A program made the position numbers and the translations under genes. Below, piece after piece: positions 1 through 12,869 of a stretch of DNA of 64,000 nucleotides. Under the pieces are notes generated by a model that did not search any database, was not told the DNA's origin, and was given only the letters and a program-made list of their open reading frames with translations. Position 1 is the stretch's first letter; each line of letters opens with the position of its first letter. The stretch is from Takifugu bimaculatus (taxonomy: Eukaryota > Chordata > Actinopteri > Tetraodontiformes > Tetraodontidae), in NCBI GenBank assembly GCA_004026145.2, contig CP034975.1:3450398-3514397 (forward strand), read 5' to 3'.

Positions 1-2827
1 ATGCCGAATACAACGCAGCTAAGGCAAAGGTTTTAAAATGCCCCATATTTTATTTTACTATTTTACTTTTTACAAAATTTAGGTCAGCATGTTACATTCA
101 ACTGACAGAAGTGGAAACAGGATGTTAAAGTAAAGGCATGAACGCCCTGTAACATGAGTGTCGCTATCAGGCTGAAACAAACAGCTAAAAACGAAGCCAG
201 ACTGGTAAAAGGGCTTGAACCAAATCCAACATAGACCCAAATGCACCAGTTTCTCCATCAGCTCAGGTAAATTCCCTTTGAGTTGTCCTCATCGATGTAA
301 CATCACCCCCTCTATGAGACAGAAGTTAGAATGTTAATGAGTCACCAAACTGAAGAGATCTGCACCTAATAAACAATAACCTTGATCCATTTGTATTCCA
401 CCCTCTGAAGCAGATGCAAGCATTTCGTTCTCATGGGTTAAATGTGTAATCTGGACTGTGGAACGCTGCACAGCATCTATATTCGATGTTGTTATTGTAT
501 TTGAGTCTGGTAACAGAGGTTCTGATCCACTACCGACGTCCAGCAGGAGTCAATAATGCATGTGAAGGTCTGTTTGTTATGGCTTACAGTTTTTCTACAG
601 TAGTGAGCCATTTTCTTTCTTTTTTTGACATCTATTCAATTGAAAGAGCACAAAGAGCTTTTATCTATGTTGCTGCTTATTCATTTCCCTTTTTCTCATG
701 TATTTCCGAGTAGGATGGAACATCTATTGACTTTTGTTCCTGCAGGCTTCATTGCATTGAAACCAACATCATTCTGGGATGGATATTCCCAGATGGGTTC
801 TGGAAGTTCATCATGCAGTTTAAATATGCAGTTAAAGCTCTGTCATACAAGGAGACAGCCAGACGCCAAGAACAAACAGAAACCTAGCCGAGCTCATCCG
901 GACCGGCCCGGCTCGACATGGAGAGGTGAGCCGTGGTCCGACGAGTCCACACGACGAGTCATTCGACGAGTCTGCAGGCTGCGCTTGTGATTGCACATCT
1001 GTGAAAGCACCACTAATGTGCAGAGGTACAGAGAGGTTTGCTGACATCCAGATGCTTCGGTACCAGAATGAACTTCCAGAAGTCCGGGCCCAGCTCTACA
1101 ATATAAGGGCACTTTACAGAGGACAAAATGGAAACGGCAGACCCTTGAGCAAGTGAAGGTGTTCTTTCAAACCTTAAATTCATCGTCTTTCCACTGTCTT
1201 CAAGTTAACAAATATCCAAAAAATGAAAAATTGTATTTTCCCATTCCGGTTTATTTATCTTTTACACAATGTTCTGGATTATGGCAATTGGATGTTGTTC
1301 TTTCTCTCTGTTTGAAGTGAACAATAGTCGGTTTCAGCCATCAATACGTGTCCAGCAGCATCTGCCGACCCACAAACGCATCGACCAGGACGGTGAGACG
1401 TGTCCCATCTGAGCGGGGTTTTCCATACCCTGTGGGATTCCTGACAGAATGGATTAGACCGCTCTACTCTTCCCGATGTCCAGCGCGAGGGAGCGCCAAG
1501 TGGAAAACCATCTGTTCCCAGGCGCAAAATGTCCGGGCCTGTATTTATGACTGCTGCGCAGATCAGAAATTTTAGAGCTTTGACTGCAGCAGCTGTCTCT
1601 TTTGATGCCATCCCAGAACGTTTCCGTACACAGAATCCGCAGGTATTGGTTTACGTCGTCATCAATCCAGCCCCGGCAGAGGCCTGACATCCTCAGGCAG
1701 TACAAACGGGGAACAGTCAGCGCGGCCCGGCCTGGCCCGGCGCTGAAAATTACAGCGTATTTTACAGCCCGACATCTTGTTGTGCTGTTGTATCTGACGG
1801 GATTCCAGTTATGTGCAGTGAAATCTCTGCCAGGGCAGGCAGTGACCTTTCAGCGTGGCGCCCAGCTACATTCTCTGGTTTATCTGTACGAAATACAGTC
1901 TGCAAACGCGCGCGCCATAAATAAATGTGCAGGGTTTAGACTCAATATTACCCCCCCCCCTGCACGGGGGCTATTAAACTCTGCCTGGACGGGCAATATT
2001 CTTCCTACTGCTGCCTGATAAGACGAGTGAAATTAAAGTGAGATCTAATGTCACATTGTGTGAAACTAAATGGCGTATGGTTTAATTAAAGTGGATCATT
2101 TCCAACAGCCGCATGAGCGGATCCAGCAGGACGGATGGGAAATTCCTGACGCACTGGAATGTGGAGTTGTAGGGTTGCGACCCATTGTTTCAGTCCAACA
2201 GGGGCTCCGGTGCCTGGCTCTAGTATGCCAAGTAAAATTTCATTACAGAATTGAATAAAAGGTTTCCCTGTGTTTTTGTAACATTTGGCAAAGCGGCTTC
2301 GCAGGAAGTGGTGAGCTGCTCACTGTTGAAAGTGTGAGCAAGCAGGAAAGTCCACTTCCATGATCGAGTTCAGGCAGTTTCCATGACAGAATCTGAAATA
2401 TCGAGTTTTCAGCCTTTTCCCCACTCAGCGGAGCTCCCTAATGGTTATGAGAACTGCGCACTGGCCAGGGGCGTCGGACTATTGATCTGATTGGTAAGCA
2501 AAAGGCAAATAAAAACAGTCAGAAACGTCAGAGTTTGTCTTTTATGACAACGCACAGCTAAGCAATAAAGGTTTGATGCTGATAAATGTCCTGAGGACCA
2601 CCTTGGTCTGAGTGCACCGCTAAAGCTCGGGGTTGCTGGTGTATGGTCCTTCCACAGCAGCCAGCCGCTCCGCCTCCCTCTGCTCTGAACTACCGACACA
2701 ATCTAGATGTTTATATCTGAGCAGAACGTAGAGCGTTTGGCTCATTTCAACAACAGAACCACAAACAGCCTTTCTACCTTCTCCTGAGTGGGAGCTGACG
2801 AGGGACCATTGGACCATGTCCATCAAT
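1..2827. other. gene-free stretch, nothing recognised
   Basis: I see no exon with family resemblance here. The open frames are short, overlap on both strands and lack coding character. The only local structure is three copies of GACGAGTC at 940-947, 953-960 and 965-972, a 10-base C run near 1951, and scattered CpG-containing sequence between about 1360 and 1750. This could be intergenic DNA or part of a large intron. Confidence 0.5.
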
Positions 2828-3478
2828 CTAGATCTCTCTCTCTCTGTCTCTCTGTGTCCGTCCATCTATCTCTCACTTTTCTCTCCGTCTCTCCTTGTCC
2901 ATCTGTCTCTCACTGTGTTGCTCTTGTTTAATGTTTATTGTTTATTGTTTCTGCTGTCCCTCTCTCTTTTTCTCTCTGTCTGTTCCCCCTCACATCTACC
3001 CCTTCCCCTCTCTCTCCATCCTTTCTCTTTCTCTCACTCCTATATTTCCTCCTCTCTCCCTCTGTCTCCCCATCTCTCCCATTCTCTCTCTCGCTCTTCC
3101 TTTCACTCCCCCTCTCCTCTCTTCCTTTCACTCCCCCTCTCCTCTCTCTTCCTTTCACTCCCCCTCTCCTCTCTCTCTTCCTTTCACTCCCCCTCTCCTC
3201 TCTCTCTTCCTTTCACTCCCCCTCTCCTCTCTCTTCCTTTCACTCCCCCTCTCCTCTCTCTCTTCCTTCCTCCTCCCCTCTCCTCTCTCTCTTCCTTTCA
3301 CTCCCCCTCTCCTCTCTCTTCCTTTCACTCCCCCTCTCCTCTCTCTTCAACTCCCCCTCTCCTCTCTCTCTCTTCCTTTCACTCCCCCTCTCTTTCCTCT
3401 CTCTCCTCTCTCCCTCTGTCTTCCTCTCCTTCTGCCCCCCTCCTCTCTCTCCCCCATCATTCTCTCTCTCTCACATCC
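2828..3478. repeat. CT-rich homopyrimidine tract containing an 11-copy minisatellite
   Basis: The + strand is almost pure C and T for most of 650 bp. From 3096 to about 3395 it is a tandem array of about 11 units, each beginning CTTCCTTTCACTCCCC. Unit starts are at 3096, 3121, 3148, 3177, 3206, 3233, 3262, 3291, 3318, 3345 and 3372. The unit length steps between 25, 27 and 29 bp because the internal (CT)n varies by whole dinucleotides. Copies 7 and 10 carry changes in the TTTCACTC segment. All three forward frames stay open across the tract only because it lacks purines, so the apparent Ser/Leu/Pro-rich proteins there are not genes. Long polypurine/polypyrimidine DNA of this kind can form triplex (H-DNA). 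Confidence 0.9.
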
Positions 3479-5930
3479 TCTTGTCTTAATCATGTTAGTC
3501 TCTGACTGTTCAACTCTATGGAGCCTCCAGAAGTCTCCTTCACTCATTACCATCCTTCCTCTCGGGGCGTCTGCCCTCCAGCTGTGGAAGAGGTCAGACT
3601 GGGCTGGATGTGTTCGTCTCCTCTGGTACTCTAAACCATTTGAAACCTTTTCATGGAAGATGAAAAGGAAAGACAAAAACCTCTGTGCCACTACTTCACT
3701 CTATTTAACGGTAAATTCAGACTTAATGGCTTAGACGAACATTTGCTCGGAGGAGAACCACTTAGAAGGAGCACGGGATCAGAATAATTCTCAGTTAATC
3801 AATAGATATGTGCGATCATTTCTCTTCCCTGTATATCAAATACACAACAGTCAAGTCTTGGGACCGCATGATTGAAAACAATAGAACCCTCTTGACAACG
3901 GCTCCTCTTCGTCCTCCTCTCAGACTCCTCCTGCGTTCCCTTTCACGGCACACCTTCGAGATTAAAAGTCAGAGAGCCTCAAACAATCCCAATGGTGGCA
4001 GTCGCTTATTGCATTTCCCAGCACCGCTCTGTTCTCCGAACGGAACGGGTCCGGTAATAGCTCTTCTGTCATTTGGTAGAATCCCTCTTTTTTCTCTTTC
4101 TCTCTTCCCAGCGCCAAGCCTCCAGACTGAATAGCAATTTAAATGCCGCTCCTTCACATGTATTTGAAATCTCATTAACTGGATATAAAGAGCCAAAGAA
4201 ATGTGTTGTAAATAGAATATCTCGGCCACGCGGATGAGAAGGAAATTTATTCATGATTAGTCTTATTTCTTTCCCCCCTCTCCCCACTTCCAGTTTAGTG
4301 AGTGTCTGTAAAGCGTCGGCCGCCGTTTCGAGGGCGAAGCCCAGTATCTGCTCCAAACGCGATACATTTAAAGCGACTGGAGAGGCTGTCTGCATGGAAA
4401 AATGGGAAGTCTAATGACCAGGAACAGGGAGCAGATATTCACACTCATGGATGGGGAAAATACAGTGAAAAGTAAATTAATATGGAATTAGAACTCATTA
4501 ATCCACATCCATCACCATGAAATCTTATGTGTTGAATTCATTTATTTGGAAAGCCTTTTTGAGTTGGGCTTAGCCATCGTCCCATCAGGAGGGTCCTCTT
4601 CACTGTGAATCATCGGCGTGCGTGCATGCACGAGCGTTAATCACTGATCTACAAACACCGCCGAATTTGCGGCAATGCTTGCCAAGGGCTGTCAGATGGA
4701 GGGCAAAGGTACGCGTGGGGCCTAATGAGCTGCTGGCCTGGAGTCAGGAGTTTTATGAAGTCCCCGAGGTGCGTCCTGGGTTGGCTGGAGAAGCGGCGCG
4801 ATCCATAACCCGCTGACACTTGATGATTGCTGGCTGCTCGACTCTTTCCCATGGCTGCCGTCAGAAATAAAAGCAGCCTTCACCGCAGAAGTAAGACAGG
4901 TTGGAGGGCCGCAAGCTAAGCTGCTGCGCTCCCTCCGCACACAATATTTACAGGATCTCTTAATGGATTCAGACATTCGCGTTCCATTTTGGTGCGAGCC
5001 CACCCGTCACTTGCGTGGAACACATTGAGTTTTAATCCACGACAAAGCTTCTGTTTTGTCGTGACACCGGCGCGTTATTTTCTTCTGTGATTTTATTTAG
5101 AAATGATCAAAAAGAATAAGAAACCAGCCCGGGCAGAAGGTTTGATGGTGGGACCAGATGAGACAGATGGAGATGCTGCCGTCCCGTCCCGAACACACAG
5201 ATGTTTTCTCCCTCCAGTTAAACAGAGGAATGTGCCTCCAAATGCAGATAATGGTGATGTTTTGTGACATTTACAGTTGGCCACATTAAATGGAATCCCA
5301 CATGCTGCTTCCTGCAGCGCGCTTCAGCTGGCCTGCGTGTTCGGGTAGACCTTGAGAAAATCCAATCTGCATTCAGAACAGATGCAAGTGCTTTGAAACA
5401 CTTGCAACCGGGGTGAATTTCCTACTGTCTGGGTTCAGTTTTCGAGTGAAAAGCTTTCATATTTTTTGATATCACAGGCAGAAGCAACATTTTCAGAACG
5501 TCTGCACTCGCGGTTGAGATTAATGTCAGCAGAGCATTTCAGTTGGGTCTATAGATGAGAAATAACGTTCTTTTTTCTTTTTTTTGATGGCGAGAGCAGA
5601 AATTGTGCTGAAATGCACTTTGCTTCTGCAGCAGACCACACAACAGTTTCCCTGCACAGTTATCCAATAAAGCAAATAAAATTATGAGGCTCAGGGAACC
5701 ATCTAATCAATTTCTACAGAGTTTGATGACAAGGTAAAGTACAGCATGGAGTCAGGATCGTGTTTCTTGTTACGCAGAACGGACTGGACCGAGACGAGAT
5801 CGGCTCGATTGCTCTTAATAGCTTGGGCGCTACCAGGCAAGGTCAAAAGAACGCCATTGCAAAAGGAGAAAATGGAATCATCAACTATCGCAATAGTGCA
5901 CATGTTTAGGCTGCACGTGCATTTATCTGG
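3479..5930. other. gene-free stretch
   Basis: No recognisable exon on either strand. The AT-rich segment at about 4130-4270 contains several ATTA-type motifs and looks like the sort of DNA that is sometimes conserved non-coding sequence, but conservation cannot be judged from this one sequence. Confidence 0.45.
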
Positions 5931-5957
5931 TTGTGTGTGTGGGGGGTGGGGGGTGGG
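5931..5957 (+). repeat. short GT repeat followed by a G-quadruplex-type G tract
   Basis: A GT run leads into G6-T-G6-T-G3 (5941-5957) on the + strand. This can supply four G3 runs with short loops, so it fits an intramolecular G-quadruplex motif. Confidence 0.6.
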
Positions 5958-8900
5958 TGCGTGGTCACAGGGTGGAATAACTGTTCAGCACGGCTCTCTG
6001 GGCACAAATAACAGCAAAATAAGGGAGAAATCCACCGAGAGGCGTTTTGTTCACCCACTTCTCAGTTCATTTGCACCTCTTCTTTGTCCTGATGTCTGTG
6101 TCAGCTGAGCTCCCCATGCTGCCCTCCCACTGTCCAGCCTTTATTTGGAAGTATGGGAATCAACACAAGATCAGAAAACATCAGATCTATTGAAAACGTT
6201 AGAGCAACGATTCGGGAGTATCTTCTGTGTTAAAAAGAATAATTTGCAGTTAAGAAAATGACTCCATTTTAATAGAGTAATTCTTGCATATCAGCTCCCT
6301 CTGCTGGCCAAACCATCCTTTTATTTATGGGGCGCTTATGATGTCACTGTATCCCATTTATTTAACTTCTCTGGAGTTTATTTAGCAGTTTCTTTTCCAC
6401 CGTAACCTGTTTATTTAACCTGTCTGCCTCATAATGAAGACTTTCATCACTCATGTAACACGTTTAGCGCCACCAGGAACTTTGTAAAAGTTAAGTGTGT
6501 TGCACCAGAGGTCTGGCAGGGTGTGAGTGATATGTGTGTCGATATGTGTGATTCTGCACGTGTTTAAATCACTAACTGATTACAGTAATTCTAACTTTAA
6601 CACATACATTTAAACACACCTGATATAATAAAGGCATCTTTAAACATCTACACTGGGCATTTGGAATAGGCTGGTATTTGTCATTCACCTGTAATAAAAA
6701 TTTTAAAAATAGGAAAAGTCATACATGAATTTTTTAACAAAGAAGAGGTGAAACTGACTCGTTTCCTGCATCGACTGGCTCTGACTGATGGGATGATTGC
6801 AGGCTGTGTTTGCAGCTGCAGCTCTGGCAACGCACATCAGTTTCCGCCGAGTGTTGTCCTCCACGATTCCCAGTATCACAACATCAAATTGCAGGAGGAT
6901 AGGAGCCCTTTAAAGCACACATCACGGGTAACTCCAATCCAAGAGAAGCGCGGCGTGAGTCGGCAACACACATCGCCATTAGACCAAGCTGAGAGTGTGC
7001 AGTGTTTGCTCCTAACAAACCATTACAAGTGTGTTGTCAGGAAGGGCTTCTTGCTCTTACATCAGCTGAAGAAGCCAAACTGTGACGGTGAGCTGACACA
7101 CGGCCGCTATAATGCTCCCTTTTGTCTTACAGCAGTTCTGTGTACGCTGAGCATTAAACCCAGTCTCCGCTCATCCACCCAGCTGTCTAAAAAAGAAGGT
7201 GAAAATAGACTTGTGCAGCCTGTTTAGCTGCTATACACATGTGTCTGTTACTTGATCAGCGCATGGATATTGGGCTACCATCTTCCCAGAGCTCTTATTA
7301 CTCCCTCATATATTTCACCTGGACAGAATATTTGAGTTTTCGCATTCGCCCTGCAGAATGCAATAAATAACACCAAGGCTTTTGTCTTCAGCTGGTTTGA
7401 AAACTTTTACTACACACACCTATTCTCTCGCACTCGTATATTGGTAAGCAGGCCGTCCAAAAGAGCCTCTTGGAACGAGCACCGCGAAGTATTCATAGAA
7501 ATACAACTCATGTTCATGGATGAAAACAATGAAACGCTACCTAAAGGACTGTGTTTTCCATCATTTTTGGAATCACGCTCTACAGTGCACCCCTTTTGTT
7601 CCTGTTAGCTACATTCCCATTCACGTATAGGGACGAGATATTCAGTGTTCCTTCTTTCTGGTTCCACTTCATCGTCCTTGTTTTGGTGACTTCGGTTGCA
7701 AGAGTGAATTCTGAGCTACAGAAATATCAAATTGCCTCATGATGACAGAGCTCTCGCAGCCAAATGCAGCTGGTATAATAACTCTCTACATGTCCTTATC
7801 ACGTCCAGTGACCTCATCACTACTGTTGGTATTACTGTCACAGTGCTCTGAGTACATCACTCAGCAGCTGGAATCAGTCAGCTCAGACGTCTCCTCTCAT
7901 CCGAACACTTCAGGACTGCACGTATGTCCATATTCTTTCATTTTAGAACCCTTTGCACTCTGTGCTGCCTCATTGAGGTCAGACAGAAACATGTAATTGA
8001 GGATTGAGTGAACTGTTTAGGGTTTAAAGAAAAAGAAACAGCTCTGAAGCAGCAGTTTCAGCCGTGCAGATCAGAGACCTGAAATCAGTGATATCACGCT
8101 GCAGTTCTGGGTACTCCAGCAGCTCCCGTTGTTGCTACCCCCTTTGATTTATCACTTGCTGAAGGTCCTGATGCCCCCCGGTTCCAAATTTGATGGGAGT
8201 GATAAAAGGCGGCAGTAAAGTGAAGTCAGCCCCGTGTGACCACAGCCGGGGTTACACACAGGAGGGTCCCTTTGATGCTACTCGCAGGTTTGGGGTCTGT
8301 CGGGTCCGCGATGTTACTGACGGAGCAGATAGAGGAAATACATGTGTCCAACGTACACAGAGATCCTTGTAATGCTGTCCGGCTCAGCCATGATCCGCAT
8401 CATAAACACGGATCGAAACAGCCTCTGCAGCTTCTTTCTTTTTTTTTGACGTCTTCATGATTTGGGTCTGTTGAACCTGAGGAGGTTCTTGTCTTTGGGC
8501 TGTCATGCTTTGGAGCAGGGGCTGGTCCTGCTGGCTCACGCAGAAAAGACCAACCGGCTCGCAGGGTGTCAAAGGGCCGGTCTGACTGCAGATCTTTGAG
8601 TCAACACGATGAGTCGGCAGACTGTTGGAAACCAACACTGCTTGTCCAGCACGTGACCCTGAACCATGACGCTCTCTGAATCACAGACGTGGAATCTCTG
8701 AAGTATTAGAAAATGAATGGCACGTTACTTTAATGTTTGTGGGTGGATCCGGAACCTCCCCACCTCCTGGGAAAATGCACCTGGAAGGAGGAGCTTTCTC
8801 TCAGGCTCCAAAAGATCAGAAAACCACAGAAACTTTGGATGTCGTTTGCAAATTTAGCACATGAAACACATACATTCTAGTGTATTCTGTTCAGAAAAGA

Positions 8901-10815
8901 GTTGCAGAACCTCCCCTAGTTTTTCTTTCTCTTTCGACAGCCACAGATCCTCTCTGCTCTGTTATCCTGTCTTTGTTTTTCGGTGGAAATCCTCCAGTTA
9001 TTCCCGCTCCTCCTGGCGGTGGAGATGGCTGGCCATATGCCGCACGTGTCTGCATTCTGACAGCTCAGTCTGGGACGTGTCGTCTTTTCATCTCAATACC
9101 AACGAGACGAGAGCGTGATCTCTCCAATTATTTTCTCCTTTTCCTCTGCTGTTTTTAGCCAGGCACGCGTGAGGCTTCGCAGGGATTCATGCAGCTCGGT
9201 GGGTCCTCGCAGAGATGACCGGCAGCAGTTTAGAAGGGCTGGAACTTTGAGTCTGTTGCATCCCTGCTGCGAGATCCTGTTGACAGACTCTGCACAGTGG
9301 GCTCTGCTACATGCACGCCACTTGATTTTTTATTTTTTTTAAACTGGCAATTATCTCAGTGAACACTGGATGGCATTGTTGCTGTTCAGGAGGCCTGCAT
9401 TTTTTTAATTATTTTTATTTTCTCTTCAGGTGCAATCAGAAGCTGGGCTAACTTACAGTAAAATGTAATGTTGCGTGAATACAAATATACATCTCTGCTG
9501 ACATTATATCCTAATATCTAATCCTCAGCTGAAAGGATGCCTGTTTAGGTTTCCAAAGCGGCAATTATATTTCAGAGGAAAACCTGTTTCCTTTAGGTGT
9601 TCTACCTTTAATTTTTAGTTCACAGGAACACTAAATGCTAAAGGGTGTCTTATTTCCATCTGCAGGAATGGAACGGTTCTATTTACACACTGGAGGGTAG
9701 CAGGGAACAGCTGAAAACCAGAATTTCCAGTCAGTCCCAGGCACACCCGGTTCACCTGTATTTAGTTCTGGACACAAGACACCAAAGGTCAGTGAGTCAC
9801 CATAAGCACACACTGGAATACAGGATGTCTCAGGAAGTCTTTCCGTGTCCTGAAAATACTTCATGCAATATATTTCATGGCATTTAGGGTGTAACTTCCA
9901 AGATGCTTTTTTAAAAATTATTTATTTGAAATTTACTCTGCGAACATACAAATCATCCCACGTGGCATCAGTTCCCAAGGTCATATTCCAAAAATGGAAT
10001 TCCATTTGTTTTATTTATAGGATTTTTTCAGACTCCCTAAAGCAGCTTTTATTTTGAAATGTAATTACAGACAAGTACTTAAATAATAACAACAGCAATA
10101 ATAATAAAATAATCCCAGGTCGTTCCACCCAAGCAGTTTTATCACAGTTCTAGATGCAACGTAGGAAAATCAACCTTCCACATACACAGATGCTCTCAAT
10201 GACTGTTTTATCTCTATATCACCAATGTTTTGATCAAGGCTCTTTATTCCAGGCTTTAAGTAAATTCCCTCTGCTGTGCAACGGAATAAAGGACTTTTTC
10301 CAGATCAAAAGCTGAATATTCAAAATACGAAATGTCCTAATGGCTGATTGTAAAAGGTGAATTTTTCTGCTCGTCAATCCAAACTTGCGAATAAATAAGT
10401 CTTAAAGTGCAGATACTGGGTGTCCAATAAATGGTCACTGCCGTGATTCTCTGATGCAGAAACTATATAAACGGATATACTGTGGCAGCGGTAGAAGCGC
10501 TGGGCTCCTGATCTCCTTGTTTGTGACCTCTCTCTGATGAAGGTCTCCAATAAGCAGCAGCGTTGGCTGGGAGCTCTCACTGAACTGTCTCTTTCAATAG
10601 CCGTTGCCTCACATCCCCTCCAAAGAAACAAGCAGCTCAAATGTCAAATCAGGCTTCCCCCTAATTGTTTTCTCTGCTCTGCTGAATTTGACTTTTCCAT
10701 CCCTCTGTTGACCAGCAAGAACTGCACAGCCGTAACCTTCATTTCCATGGTCGTCAGATCCAATGGCGGCTACCCCTTCATGGAAGTGGATTGTGAAATG
10801 GAACGGCCGTAAACA
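5958..10815. other. gene-free stretch downstream of stx19
   Basis: No exon recognised. The longest frame, 6748-7227 (+, 159 codons from a GTG), has no domain, no repeats and no resemblance I can name, so I treat it as chance. Several TTTATT words (AATAAA on the minus strand) occur downstream of stx19, for example at 10243-10248, and could serve as its poly(A) signal. Confidence 0.45.
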
Positions 10816-10848
10816 GGAGATGCTGTTTATTTCATAAGCAGCATCTCC
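10816..10848 (-). promoter_or_regulatory. perfect hairpin across the stx19 stop codon with AATAAA in the loop
   Basis: Arms GGAGATGCTG (10816-10825) and CAGCATCTCC (10839-10848) are perfectly complementary over 10 bp, with a 13-nt loop. In the stx19 transcript one arm encodes the last Cys residues and the other is the first 3'UTR sequence. The loop holds the stop codon TGA directly followed by AATAAA (10831-10826). The structure is seen directly; any role in termination, polyadenylation or stability is inference. Confidence 0.6.
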
Positions 10849-12815
10849 AGGGAGGGCAGCAGCAGCAGCACAGCTGCCGCAGCGGGTTCCTCTTCTTGTA
10901 CCTGGCCGCTAATTTGAATTTCTCATTAGATGAGTCCACGTAATCTTGTGTCCTTTCCACGTTGGTCTGAATATGGTCAATGAGGATTCCTTGTTCTTCC
11001 ACCAGCAAGAAAATGTCAATGAACAGGTCATGGAGCTCCTTCATGCTGTTCTCAAGGCTCAACAGCTCCTATTGTTGGGGGAAAGGATGAGACCATGTGG
11101 GATATATCAGAACCACTCACCCAAAAGCTCGTTATTTCCAAAATAAATTAGTATAAATCAATAACAACCACATTTTAATTGTGTTTGGCAAATGAAGAGG
11201 AGATTAATTGGCAGTCAAAATGCATCCATCATCATGATTGATCTGATTAAAAATTTTAATGCCATTAACCCATTTGCAGTGGAGAATGACTCTGCTTCTC
11301 TGCAATGCATGTCACACAGTTTTTCCAAGTAGAATCACCATCACGCATGCACAAATAGGCAGAAACCTGTGAGACAGAACAGTCACCTGACATTATTACA
11401 AATGTATTAGGCAGTTTGTGCAGGATGGAGTTTTCTTTTCTAGCTGCCACATAAGCACGACGCCTATGTTTGCTGACACTCCCCTCTGTCTTTCTTGAGT
11501 CTGTTTGCTCATGGACAAGCAAATGGAATTATTATAGTTTAAAAGATGAATAATATTTAACCTCTATTAATCAAAATAAGTCCATAGAAACCCTGTAATT
11601 AATCGGATTAATAATTTGAATTGTTTGACAGCACTCATACAACACAATTCAAGCCAAAAAAAGACCAATTTCTCTTCTGGTGCTGAGAAGGTTAAGATGG
11701 ACACAGTCGATGTTGATATCGAATGTTCCTAACGGTGCGGAGAGCACCATAACGAATCACATGACACAAAGTTGTAAAAACAACTCGTAATCTGCCCGTT
11801 TTTGACTGAAGACCAGCGCGATACCTTATGTCGCTGTTCGATCTCTGACAGTTGTGCCCGTGTGATTCTGGCGTCATTCAGCAGGTTCTCGTTGAACACC
11901 TCCCATTTTCCCGCCGCCATCATCTCATTCACCGCTTCCTCCGTCATCTGCCGGCCAGACACCTCCAGCTGCCGGATAATGAAGTGCTTGCAACGCTCCT
12001 GCTTGGTCAGCAGACCTTCATTATACTGCAGAATTACCTGCACATGCAATTATAGCAAACCAGAAGGAAAATAAGCCAGAGTGAGATGGAGAAATTAAAA
12101 GAATAATAACAGTGAGCTATTTGAGCACCTGTTCGATTGTGGCACTAAATGCCCTGATTTGCACAGTGTTTAATAAGTATTGACATCATTGTGCATGTTT
12201 ATTTCATGAACTCCATTTAAGAACGATTTACTCGGACGGTGGAAGGATACAAAGAACCACAGTCTTCCTAACCTGCTGGATCTTGCGGTTCAGTGCTGCA
12301 TACTGGGAGCGTTGTATTCTGGTTGTTACAGCAGCAGGTCCGTGAAGCTCCTCAGTGCTGTGGACCTGTTTGGAGAGGGCCTCCATCCGTCGGTGGAGGC
12401 TCTCTGCCTGAAGCTTGATGTCACGTGTTACGCTGCTTTCTTTCTTAATCACGCTGAAGCGACGCATGCTGGCCACCAGGCTCTTCTGCTGCTGGCTGAA
12501 CTTCAGGACCTGTTGTTGACATCAGGCCAAAAAATGTATTTCATTACAAAATCACAACTTAGGAATGTTTAGCATGGAATGCCGATCCGGATTTACCTCT
12601 ATCTCCAGTGTTGTTATATCGTCTCGTATTTTCTGAGCCTCAGACAGGAAATTGTCAATGACCGGCTCCACCTCAAACACAACAGCCTGTTGTGTTACGA
12701 CACCAACCACGGGCTCCTCATCCTCAGGCTCCTCTGAAACAGGGGCGGCATCCTCACTCACTGCCTCTGAATACTCCCGTGACTTCTTCTGCAGCTCTTC
12801 CAGGCGATCTCTCAT
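10832..12815 (-). CDS. stx19: syntaxin-19-type Qa-SNARE, four coding exons
   Basis: Coding exons run 12815-12597, 12509-12273, 12037-11825 and 11068-10832 (stop TGA at 10834-10832). All introns are GT-AG and phase 0, with lengths 87, 235 and 756 bp. The spliced product is 301 residues; human STX19 is about 294. The start is chosen because CACCATGA is a good Kozak context and MRDRLEEL matches the family N-terminus. An N-terminal region (about 40-160) contains QQQKSLVASMRRFS. It is followed by QLEVSGRQMTEE and GKWEVFNENLL, then the SNARE motif at about 206-270 with the zero-layer Gln at residue 249 (LVEEQG). There is no transmembrane helix. The chain ends in a Cys-rich tail with Cys 290-294 and 299-300, as in STX11 and STX19, where S-acylation anchors the protein. 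Known role: post-Golgi and plasma-membrane fusion with SNAP and VAMP partners in epithelia. These motifs match STX19 better than STX11. From memory, mammalian STX19 has an intronless CDS, so the introns are notable. No other gene lies nearby. Confidence 0.93.
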
Positions 12816-12869
12816 GGTGACAGAGGCTCCAAACTCAAGCAGCCACGAGAAATGTTCCTCCTGTCGAGG
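12816..12869 (-). other. stx19: predicted stx19 5'UTR part of the first coding exon
   Basis: Upstream of the ATG on the minus strand, a long T-rich tract ends in CCATCAG at 12870, a good splice-acceptor shape. This would leave 54 nt of 5'UTR in the first coding exon and implies at least one further upstream non-coding exon, whose position I cannot see. Confidence 0.45.

Noticed and set aside
940..972. Three GACGAGTC words suggesting a hammerhead ribozyme core
   Set aside because: The essential CTGANGA and GAAA core elements and the flanking stems are absent; it is a degenerate short tandem repeat.
2816..3734. Three forward frames of 183-279 codons, Ser/Leu/Pro-rich
   Set aside because: All three frames are open at once over a homopyrimidine minisatellite, which is low-complexity DNA and not coding.
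6748..7227. A 159-codon forward frame
   Set aside because: It starts at GTG, has no recognisable motif, and lacks splice or promoter context.
10832..12815. Assigning the syntaxin to stx11 rather than stx19
   Set aside because: QQQKSLVASMRRFS, GKWEVFNENLL, AQLSEIEQRHKEL and the YKKRNP-Cys tail fit STX19 better; STX11 differs at most of these positions.
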